Shown here one piece after another: positions 46,801-58,800 of a stretch of DNA of 64,000 bases. Below the pieces are notes generated by a model. That model did no database searches and was not told where the DNA came from. It worked only from the letters and a program-made list of their open reading frames with translations. Source of the stretch: Lamellibrachia columna (Eukaryota > Annelida > Polychaeta > Sabellida > Siboglinidae). Positions within the stretch are counted from its first letter, which is position 1, and the number at the start of each line of letters is the position of its first letter. A program made the position numbers and the translations under genes. The stretch covers positions 30,875,023 through 30,939,022 of the forward strand of contig OY759263.1 in the NCBI GenBank assembly GCA_963662155.1, given 5' to 3'.

Positions 46801-49800
46801 AATTATGGAGTGATTGAAAGATAAGAGTGATACGGCTTACACAAGAGTTATATAAGTTACAATCAGTCTAGAACTTCAACAGACAAGCTGGTATACCGAC
46901 AGAAGTTTTGTTTTAGATAACGATATTATGTTGAGGGAAATTATGATATGGTTTTGTCACTACAATTAACTTTTGTGATATGATCAGGGTTCGTACGCAT
47001 CCTGGAAAACCTGGAATATACTGGAATTTGACAATTAGAATTCCAGGCCTTGAATATACTGGAATTTCATCAAAGGTCCTGGAAAATACTGGAATATGAC
47101 TGAGCCTATTTTTGGTGCGAATTTTCCACCATGTTTATATTTGTGATGCCCCTTAATTGTTAATTCATAATCATTGTAATGTATGTGCTATTATTCTATT
47201 AATTATGATAAAATTGTTAAGCATATGAACGAAATGCGGCGCCGCCGAAAACGATACGTTATAATAACAAGTGGCAGCAGCATTGCCCACAATGCTTTGC
47301 GTTTCGGGAAGTACGCCGGCGACCATTTGTCGATTGCCATGCTTTTCGATCAATCCATGTCAAGTGTGAGAGATTCAGAAGCGTTAACTTGTAGCACTAT
47401 GCGTGGCAAATGCCGATTTCAAGATGGGTGGGTGACGAATCCCGCGTACGCTAAATGGATAGCGCGAGCGCCCAGCGATGGCGATGCCGTTTGCCGATAC
47501 TGCAAGAAGAGTTTCGATGTATCGAACATGGGCGAGTCGGCCCTGCGTAGCCACGCCAAGTCGAAAAAACATATCGACTTATCTCAGCGAGGTATGTTAC
47601 TTGTTGATAGTGTCGGCAAAAAACGGGGAAATAAATAAATAAATATGTGTAATAAAACCATGTAAATCACTTTATCCAACGCTCGAACGTACGGTTTATG
47701 AAATAAAATCAACACAAACGGTAGTGCCACAGCACGGACATATGCAGGAACCGTGATGTGGCGCCACCATTTGCGCTGAAAAAGTCGAATCCCGCACATT
47801 TCATCGTCAGAAAAAGTGATTTAAATGGCTTTATTACACATAACATATCTAAAAATGATTGCATAACGTATGTATTAATCATGTAACTAAACATTGTGCT
47901 CGGTTTTCGTAAAATCTGCATAAACGAGAAAATTAGGTTGTAGACAAGTGCCTATATATATATATATATAATTATAAATATATGTATATAATTATATATA
48001 ATATATATATATTTTTTTTCTTCAGAACCTATTATTTATATATGTCCATCTATTTTGTCTATTGACCCGTTTACTGGACCACAATGGAAATAAGTGTTTT
48101 CACTTTCTTGTGCTATCCATGTATTTTTAATGTATTTACACCATATTTTATATGTATGTTTGTACATTACTTTTACTAAATAAACTCAATCAATGAATAT
48201 ATTTAAAATAAAAAAAACCGTTGCCATTAAAAAAAAACCCGTTGCGTGGTGTAGGGTTATGGCTAGAACGTGGTGCACCTGAAAGTTGACCTGATCCGGT
48301 TAGGGTATTTATCCATTATTTATCTATTAAGTTATTGTAATGGCACTGTTTGTTTCTGCATTACAGATGAGGAAAAACCGAGAACGATTAACAACTTCTA
48401 CGCAAAATCAGCAACTGTGCCAACATCCTCGGCAACTGTCCCAGTGGCTGTAACACAAACGCGTCTTGAGACAGCTCTGCGGTTGGCAACAACCATTCCT
48501 TGACGGCGGAGGTGCTATGGCCGCTTAAAGTTGTGACCGCGCACTACAGTTATCACAGTTCTGGGATGAGGGTTGCCACAATGTCACATCTCGTTATCTG
48601 ACATCGCAATTCATGGGACATTCGTCGGCAACAACTATGCTTGAGGAAATCGTGACTTCTCTACGAGATAATGAGATAGACATCACGAAAATCGTGCAGG
48701 TCTCGACGGATGGCCCCAACGTTAATTGGAAGCTGCACCGGCTACTCATGGAACACGTGGCTGCTGCAGATGTCCACGCGCCAAAACTGCTAGACGTCGG
48801 CTCTTGCAGCTTGCACGTAGTGCACAACGCGTTCAAGGCCGGCGCTAGTGCTTCAGAATGGGGAACGGCGGGTGTTCTGTCAGCCCTCTACTGGCTGTTT
48901 GTTGATTCGCCTGCGAGAAGAGAGGACTTCTCGACCATAACGGGCAGTTCGATCTTCCCGCAGAAGTACTGCAAACACAGATGGCTGGAAAATGTACCCG
49001 TGGCACAGCGTGCAATGGACATTTGGCCCAACGTGTGTGCATACGTCAAGGCCGTGTCCGTGAAGCATGATGGCACTGACTACACGGAGCCATCGTCCAA
49101 GTCGTACCGCCTAGTGAAGGACGCTGTCGCAGATAAACTGCTGCTGTCAAAGCTGGCTGCCTTCATGTCGATTGCCACACAACTGCAGCCATTCCTGACA
49201 GCATTTCAAAGCGACAACCCTCTGATGCCGTTTGTGTGTGGTGAGCTGTCGTCTATTGTGCGTGCACTGATGAAGCGGATTGTGAAGCCAGACATCCTGG
49301 ATGAGGCGACAAACACAACACGTCTTCTTGCAATAAAGTACAAGGAGCCTGCGACAATGAGAACACTACTGATCCTCTCACATGGCCAGGCATCCGTGGA
49401 GAAAGGATTTTCTATCAACCGTCAGGTCGTGGTAGAGAACCTGAAGGAGCGGTCCTTCATCGCACAGAGGACCATCCATGATCACTTATTGCACGTTGGT
49501 GGTTTGGATGCACTCATTGTCGACAAGCCACTTCTATCGGCAGCAGCAAGTGGCCGTCGAAAGTACACGGAGTACCTTCAGCGGCAACGCGCAGACAAAG
49601 CGAAGGCTGCTAAAGGCGTGAAAAGAAAGGCGCTGTCGGATGACATAACGGCCCTGGAAAAGAGGCAGAAAATCGTTCAGAGTGCCATGGTGTCCATGAA
49701 CAAAGACGCTGACACTCTGTCAGAGCAAGCCGAGGCGAAGAATGACATGACACTCGTCATGAAGTCTAATGCGTACCGCCGGTCTGCCAAGGTCAAGGGC

Positions 49801-52800
49801 CTGGAACTTGCCTCTTTGGCAAAGGAGATTGCGAAACTTCGCGAGGACCTGCAAAAGTAGTTAAAGAATAGTCTGCTGAGTGCAAATGTGCTCATTGATA
49901 CTTACTTTGCCTTGATGGTTTCATGATCATGTTTGCGAGTGTCTGGTTGAAACTTGTGCTGTTGCATGTTGGCATAACCATATTGAGAGCAAAAATGGTG
50001 TACAGTTGATTCCAACAAATCAGACATGGAAATCAATACTCGAATGCACATTGATCGCTGTGATTGTGTGATATACCGCTCCAGAAATGTCCTGGAAATT
50101 TAGTTCCATCCATCCTGGAATATACTGGAATATACTGGAATTTTATTTATATATTACTGTACGAACCCTGTATGATCATGTGTGGGTATTTGTACTTGAA
50201 GGCTTGAGCAAGGGAAATTTTATATCTGATTTACTTAGCAGGTAGTAGACAGACACTACATAGTCGTATTGGTTTCATTAAGTTAAGCTCATACAGGTCC
50301 CACTATAGTTGTTTATACTAGCAAATGTCTTTTATTTCCACACTAGTTACAATTACAGTTATTTGTTAAAAGTTAATTTATGTATAATTATACATACCAT
50401 ATGTGTATACTATATTTAATTTATATGCATATATATATATATATTTATATATATATATATATCTAAGACATATTTTTATTTAAATAGTATAGCCAATGCA
50501 GTACAATAGTCTTGGATTTGTGACATGAAATTATGGATTCTCACAGTCATTTTCTATGTGATAGGTCCATGAGAAAGATTGACCACATCCAGTCAAAATT
50601 CAGTGTAAAAAACGCAAGCAAAAGTGATCTGGCTCCATATGCTATGACATAAGGCTGTTTACACTTTTGCAAGTTTCCCAACAATTCACATAAACTTTTG
50701 TTAAAACCACCAGCTGTACATATTACTACTCACAAACAGGTACTCCACCTGTGGATTGCTCAGAGATCGGATCATCAGCCAAATGGTCCAGGGGCCATGA
50801 TAGGTACCTGTGCACTGACTATCTGGTAACAAATGGTCCAGGGGCCATGATAGATACCTGTGCACTGACTATGTGGTAACAAAAATGTAGCCTCAGTTAC
50901 CATTGTTGACCTAACGTTTCCTATTACCGAGCCGAAACGATAGCATTGAGGCCCGAAATACACCACTGTTTTCGAGCTAATCGCATAAAGACTGGTTACG
51001 CTAAGTTACGCCGACAGAAACCCTGGTCCACAACCCCCGACAATTTTGCCAACAGTGCACTTTTTTTCTCAACCAAAGGAATTTTGTTAATATGCGTTAC
51101 CCATTGTCATCTGCATAGGTCATCAGCTTCTCAGTAATTTACGCATGTTTGCGTAGACAAACATGTCTACCCGATACCACCCTTTCTTCCTCGGACTGTT
51201 CTTACTTGAAAGCAGAAAACCTTTGTTGAAGCCGTCTTTGTTAAGTATCGATTGCGCTGATTTGAGTTATCTTTGCCAACGTTTCACAATGGTTGGCAGT
51301 GCACAATAACTCGTTATCTATGGTTATCTGTATTTCTAACAAACTACAGGGTCCACCGCACATTTTAGAGATCTATGTAATATGTAATGGTAAAAGGAAA
51401 TACCGAAAGATAAGCGTACTTAAATCAATGTGACAATCTAACAGTTAAAATATTTGTAGAAAATCACTGCATGAAATTATATTTCAAATAAATAGTTTGA
51501 TGCTATATCATTAAAGTTCAAATTAACAAATATAGCATTTATAAGTGTCGTGACATCATTTCTTTACAGCCAGGGTGGGTTCAGTTGTAATTGCATATTT
51601 TTTATTACAATTACAACATAATTGTAAGTGTAGTTATAATTGGTTGTTTAGAGCAATGTAATTGAACGTTTACGAGGTTTTGTAATTGTATCAATTTGTT
51701 TAATTGACTATTATAATTGACAGTTGCATTTGAACCCAACCCTGGCAGCCAGAATACATGAATTGACATAAAAGTTGGTAAAGCCCTGTTTAAAAATTAG
51801 CAGTTACAAGATTTAACAAGATTGCCATCCAAGGCAAGATTGCCATCCAAGGAACCCATTGACGTATAAAGAGTAAAAAAAATGTTGTCTATGTATAACC
51901 TGCCTTCCTGAGATATTTGTCAATTTTGTTTTTAAACGTATTCATACTGCTAGCATTTACACAATCTGTAGAAAAATGTTTCCATTCATTTATTGTCCCA
52001 TGTGAGAATGAGTACATTATGATGTCCAGTCTATGCTGATCCTTCACTAATGTTACTCCGTGTCCTGTAGTTATGCTATCTTTCTTAAGTGAGAAGAAAT
52101 ATTTCTCTATATTTTCATACCCATTCAATATCTTAAAAACTTTAATTTGATCTCTTAACTGCCTCGTCTCTACGGTTGTTAAACCACATTCTTTAAGGTG
52201 TTCTTCATGAGTAAGGTCTCTCAGTTCTGGAATAATTTTTAGTTGCTCTACTCTGTATTTGTTCAAGTGTATCTACATCCTTCTTACGATATGGTCTCCA
52301 AGCTTGTACACAGTATTCTAAATGAGGCCTAACTATTGCTTTATACAGATGTATAATTAGCTCTTTTTCCTTATATGTTATATTTCTTCTAATCAACCCA
52401 ACAATTTGATTACTCTTTGAAGCTGCAATACCACATTGCTCTGAAACTTTCATATCAGTACTATGGTAATACCTAGAACAGTATCTCCTATAATAGTTTA
52501 CATACAAATTACCATGTCCTGTGTGTAGACATTTACATTTCCCAAAATGTAATAACATCTGCCATTGTTCAGACCATTTAACTAAATTGTAAATATTATT
52601 TGTCTCCATCATTTTTAACCTTTCTAAACACTTTTGTGTCATTTGCAAATTTCAATACGTTGCTTGTTATATTATCGTTCAAGTCATTGAATATGTAATT
52701 ATATTGTTAAGAATAATAAAGGTCCTAATACTGATCCTCACAGTACCCCACTCCAAACTGATTTCCAGTTTGAAACCTCCACCTTTAGTAAAAAAAATTG

Positions 52801-55800
52801 TAGATGGGGAGGTTTACGATACATGTAATCTTCCATTAAATATACCAGGCATGGGTTAATTTCAACTGTTAATTTGTTAATTGAATTAACTCAATTAAGT
52901 TAATTTAATTAATAAACTTTTCCAGAAAGGGTAATTTAATTTTAATTTAATTTACTGAAATTTAATTGACAAATTCCCAATTAACTCTCAATTAAGTGCT
53001 CATTTAACAGTTGACATTACTGGATAGTTCACAGCCATGTTATCCAGGTGTTTTCAGAAGGCATTCCAGTCACTAGTCTGAGAGGGATCAGGTTCAGTCA
53101 TGTGTGAATGGGAGGGAGAACATCACAGAGCTCATAGACACTGTACCAACTGGGGTGGGCTGATAATTTAGCTGTGAATTTGATAAATATGGCTTCAGCA
53201 AAGCTTTGTCTAAAGTAAACATTTGCTGGTGGAAACTTCTAGCCAAATTTTTAATGTGTATATGTTACAGTCAATCTGTGTAATCAGTCATTTCGCGTAA
53301 TGACTGACATGTTTAGGCATTACGCGAAATGAATGTTTCACTCAGGCATTTCGCGAAATGACTGAATTAAAGCACTGTTATTACACAGTTTGACTGGTGA
53401 CCATTTCTGTCATACTGTGTAATAACAATTTGTGTACTTTTGTCATTATATATTGTTCGAATGTTAATTGTGCATTAATGTCAGCTTTCATAATTCTTCA
53501 GACATTCACATTACTCAAGATGATAAACAAAATGAATAAATATTTGCAATATATTTGCAAATGGCAACATTTTGCTAATAATTTATCCCTCTCTGGGTAC
53601 AAGACTCTAACCCTCCTCCTGACAGTTTGATTGACAACTATCTCACTGGTGTTTGATTTGAAGAACAGGTAATAGATGATCCAACCATTCTCCAACTGTG
53701 AATGCTAGTTGCCTAACAATGGTGACTGTCTCAAGTGGCTATTGTGCGTGGCTTGTCTCTATAAAAAGAACACAATCAGTAGGTTTTAATCACTTGCCTC
53801 TTGGCATAACTATCACAATGACACAGGATAATTACAAAGTACAATTTAAGGAAGTACTCTACAAAAGGTTTCAAATATGGTAAAAACATCTAATTCCCAA
53901 AGTGGAATATTTCAATACTATAGAACAACTCAAGCTTGCGGCAACTGATGATCCTTCAAAGACACGCTATGGATACTACATACTCGGCAAGAACCAATTT
54001 TTATTTGTAGTTTCTTATGCTGAACATTGTTTCTTGGTTTAAGTGTGAGAAATTTACCAGACATTTCACAATTTGAGGGATAGATAGTAGTCCATTTAAT
54101 CAATGCAAATATTCTAACCTATAATAAATGAGGTATGGGTGGAAATATAGTTGAACACTCTTCCAAACGTGCCATAGCTAACATGTAATTATGCAGTAAT
54201 GACATCTTACCAGAATTGTTTCATAGAAATTATTCCACAGCCCCAGGCCAGACAGGTGAAAACCCCCCATCTAGGGAATTTCTGCCACAACATTTTTCAA
54301 GAAGTTTAATATCAGACACATGCAATTTTGGTGGCTTTCATAACATGATGTGGTTTCATTTTGATTAGGCAATGGTGAAATTTCACACCTTCATTCATTG
54401 ATCTGCACATTGAAGCCAGAGGTAATTCCCTTCAAAGATTGTCTCAGTCAGAAGCCCCAAGTTAATATCCGCCACAATTGTATTGGATACCAATTCAAGC
54501 CTTAATCCTTTCTCTGTTAAATTCTTCCTTTCTTTATGTAAGACAGGAAGTCCACAATGAAAGGGTCTTTCTTCAGTTAGTCATGAATTGCATGAGTGAA
54601 CACAAATGAAAGCCGTCAATACTGTCTCACAAAATTCGAAGTCCTTTCATGATTTGTCACATTAAGCTATACAAACAAACTAACTTAAAAGGGAAGTTAA
54701 ACCAATTGCTGACACATTGATAAACATCATGATAATGAGTATATTACAATTACAATATATTACAATATATATTTTCTTCTCACCATTTTGGTTTAGGTAA
54801 TTTATAATTAAAATTGGATAATAATAAAAATTTGCGAATATGTTTCGCAGGTATCAAATTCTTCAATGTGGTTCCATCGAGAAGTTGATAAAGAAACGAA
54901 AAACAGAACAAGAAGAGCCAATATATCATGTGTGCATTGATAACACCTATGACATCATCCTTATCAACATGCAATCATCCCTGGTCACATTTCAAGTGGA
55001 TCATTGTTTATCAGTGCCATCTCACAAAGTTCTATATCATATGGCTTCTAACCTCGAAGCGAGCAGCAGAAGTGGCTATCCAGCTGTTGGATATATTTCT
55101 CCTGTTCAGAGCCCCTGCAATACCCAATTCCCATCCCAATGGTGGATAGAGGAAGGGGGGAGACCTGTTCATTCCAACGCCATCTCAACTTCTCTGGGAA
55201 GCATTCAGCCACACTGCAATTACTGCATGAAGACTATTCGTTCAGATATCCACCTCTGTCTGTAGCCAGGTACTCATTTATACAGCTAAGTGAACTTTGG
55301 CAACAGTAACCATTGATGGGGAAATGTAGAGAAAGGTAATATAGCTTCAGTTTGGAATATTTTACAGTGCCAACTTAAATCAAAAGCATGTCAGTTTTAG
55401 TGATGCAAAAAAAGTTGTGTTTACATATTTAATGCTAATGTGTAAAGGTGAAACCTAATTATTTAATATAAAACACTGCATAAATAAGAACTTGGTGCAT
55501 AGAAATTATGTATGTAGTTTCCTGGTTATATTAATTTGGTGGTTGAATATAGGAGGAAACCCCACACCTACAAATCTTCAACCACAACTTTTCAACCCTT
55601 TCAGAGCAAAATTATTGTTGTATCAACAACTTTTAAAATGTGATCAAATGCCGCTTGAAGGAATGTCTTGGGAATGTAAATATTGTATAAGCAAATTTCT
55701 TTCCAACAAAGTTAAAAACACATTTCTGTTACAAGTCTTGTGATTTTAGAACTGTTTTAAATGTGTAAACGTGTCTACCAACACATGATTTAATTGTTAA

Positions 55801-58800
55801 TTAAATTAAAATTAATTGCTAATTTAATTTAATTTAAGAATTTGGGAGGTTAATTTAATTTAATTGACCTGAGAAATGTGTGAGGTTAATTTAATTTAAT
55901 TTAATTGGAGAATTTCTGAGTTAGGTGATGTATCTGGTAGGGCCTGGCGTTATTTCCTGGTTACCATGACCACCAGATAAATCATGTTTTTTCTTCTTTT
56001 GTTTTGTATATTTTTATTGATCCATCTTTGTTTTTTATCTCGCTTTTAGTGCAACGTTGCTAAGTTTAAGCTTTGGGCCACTTTTCATCTTTTGATGGTA
56101 TCACCAGGCCCCTGAATTTCAGCTATTTACTTATAAGCTACTTATAATACATTTTTTTATTGTAATTGATTTTTTGAAGTGCTGTAATTGTAATTGAGCT
56201 TTTACGATGATGCGTAATTGTTCTTCTAATTCATAGCAATAATTTGCTGTTTGCAGCGCCCCCTATTGGCTGGAAATATCAAGTGGCAGAACTTTGTGCA
56301 GAGTTACTGTCCGTTGATTTGCCGCCGTTTCCGCCCGACCTTCTGGTGTCCAAGCGCTCGTGTCCAGACCATTCTCCGGATCGCACTCAAGACAAGTCCA
56401 AGAGTGCCTGTCACAAAGTAGGTGTCATTAGTGTTGTTCCGATTAAAAGATTGTGTCAATGACTAATTGCCTCATTTTTCCGATCTTGTGTACTCAATGA
56501 TCATTTTTGATTATATAAATAAATTTCATGCTGAATTTTTTCTGATCCATATGTTACACAGTTAGATGGGCGTTTCACTGCCGTTCAGTGACTTATCAAG
56601 GCAGTGGAAGAGAGAAGACTTATGATTGGCCAGCGAACTATTTCACAATCCCACATTGGTCGCCCACAAAATGATTGTATAATCAATCATTGGTTTATTT
56701 GGCCAAACCATTGATCAATTACTAAAATCAATCCGATTCCCAACACTAAGTGTCAATAGAGCTCTTCTGTTTTGAAGCCGTCTCTAACTTCAAATTTTTC
56801 GTTCATCTTCTTTCGGTCTCGTTTCACAAAAATGCTAATTTATCTAGAATCGATATGCCAGCTCATTTGATAATAGTGTTATTTAGTTTTGATGGAATCA
56901 TTGGCAAAACAATTTAATTAATTTTGGTTCAGACATGTATATTGCCTCACCGTTAACTAGTTATTCATACTCGTGCAAAGTAAATTCTTTCAATGATTTC
57001 AACGAAAGTAGGAAAACTGTGGCCTAAATTTTCTTGTTACTGTTAGTTTTAGTTTTTTATATATCAACATCTCACGCAAATATATTGCCTAGATATTGAT
57101 AATTATTTGGTAACATTCAAATAGTGTGTAATGTCAGTGACATAAACAGGTAGAATAGATGGATGCATGGTTACTCACGTCACGTGCCATATCTTATAAC
57201 TGTTGTGTCTTTGTAGGGAATTCCTAGATTTGTCAGATGGCGGGCACGTGTCTCTCGACTGGCTGGTAACAACATCTCCAGCTGACACGCCTATTGTCCT
57301 CATTCTACCGGGACTCATAGGTACGTACCTCCTACTTACATACGTTTGTTCTATTTCGTACCTTAAGTCTTACCAAATTGTACATAATATGTAAATCTTA
57401 CTTCATTCATATGTCCTATTTCATACCAAGTCTTACTTCATACATTCTCACTTCATTTATATGTTCTATTTCACATCAAGTCTTACTTCATACGTAAGTC
57501 TTACTAAATTCGAAACTGCCAGGAAACCCAATTTAGTAATTTTCAGCATTTCTAGTTGTGAATGCATTTGTCTTCATTTTGTTGCACGCACGTACGTAGC
57601 ACACATGCACTCGCGCAGGCACACACTATAGATGTATTCTCATTGTATTTCAGGCAGCGGTGACCCGAGCTATGCATTGCATCTGCAAAAACAGGTTCAA
57701 GATTTGGGATATAGGTGAGTCAGCCACCGTATGAATCTGTTTGTTAACATTCAGTTTTAGTATGCTTGTTGTTTGTTGACGCATAGCCATAGCAACGGCA
57801 GCCATTGATAGAATCAGAAATGGCATATTTTCCAACGGAGGCATCCCGACGAGACTGAGGGTTTGATCATATGGGGGGGGCTTATACTGCCAATTGCAAA
57901 CTATGGTGCGGAGGCTTGGACAAAACGATCGCAGGAGACATAATCTCCTGAGGTTTTTGTGTTGCTTGCCTGTGTGTTATGAGAGGTTTACCACAGCAGA
58001 CAGATTTCAAAATATCAAGATCAGAGAGCACACTTTCACCCCTGAATCAATCACAGTTGTCATCAGACACAGAAGACTGATGGTTTGGGCACGTTTGCCA
58101 TATGCCAAAAGATACCATTGTTAGTCAAGCTTTCAAGCAAGTTTTCGAAGGTCAGTGGAAGAGAGGAATGCCTTTTTCCACATATTTTCAACTGGGCCAA
58201 ATCAAAAATAATGTAGTCATTTGTCTGCTGATTTCATCACAACTAAATGATACAGTTGGACAAGCGAGTTGGCATGTTGTACTGGATATTAATTACATAG
58301 ATGTTTGTTTTTCATGAAATTAGTCTCAAACAAGACAAGTGTGAAATTTAATTGCGGCTCAAATATTGAATGGATAAACCTTCATGCCATTCCTGTGTGG
58401 ACAGTTCTACTGGTAAACTATTTCCTGAGTGCAAACCTACTCAGAGTCTCATCTCATCTAGTTATCCAGAGAACGGGTCCCATGAAACCTGTCCATGGTA
58501 CTGCTCCAGCGGGGTCTGTCCTGCGTAGCCTCTTCAGGTTCAGGAACTGTTATCCCAAATTCAGACGCAAGTAGTTTTGAATAAGTTAAGTACATGGTCT
58601 CCCTGGTCATCTCTGTCCATGCTTTGGTTACCGACAAACCATATCTCTCGCCACTTCTTTACACCTGGAACAGTGACCTGCGAATTGGGTTCAGTTTCAA
58701 GTGATTGTCTCCGAGTTATTTGGTGTTTCCATGTCTAATTCTGTATTTGTCACGTGTAGTGTCCAGGAGATGTTCAGTGCTTTATGCTGTAGGTAATTAA

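Larger units (their letters stand above)
46985..50170 (+). mobile_element. hAT-like DNA transposon, 3,186 bp, 12-bp TIRs, 6-bp TSD
   Basis: Perfect terminal inverted repeats CAGGGTTCGTAC..GTACGAACCCTG (46985-46996, 50159-50170), flanked by TATGAT on both sides (46979-46984, 50171-50176). Both ends carry several direct copies of ctggaatatactggaattt-like motifs. The interior encodes a zinc-finger exon and a long transposase exon on the + strand. The 6-bp duplication differs from the usual 8 of hAT; subgroups with shorter duplications exist. Located in intron 1 of the hydrolase gene. Confidence 0.95.

Noticed and set aside
54840..55265. 141-codon protein gene
   Set aside because: The second half runs antisense through a SINE copy and no domain is recognisable.
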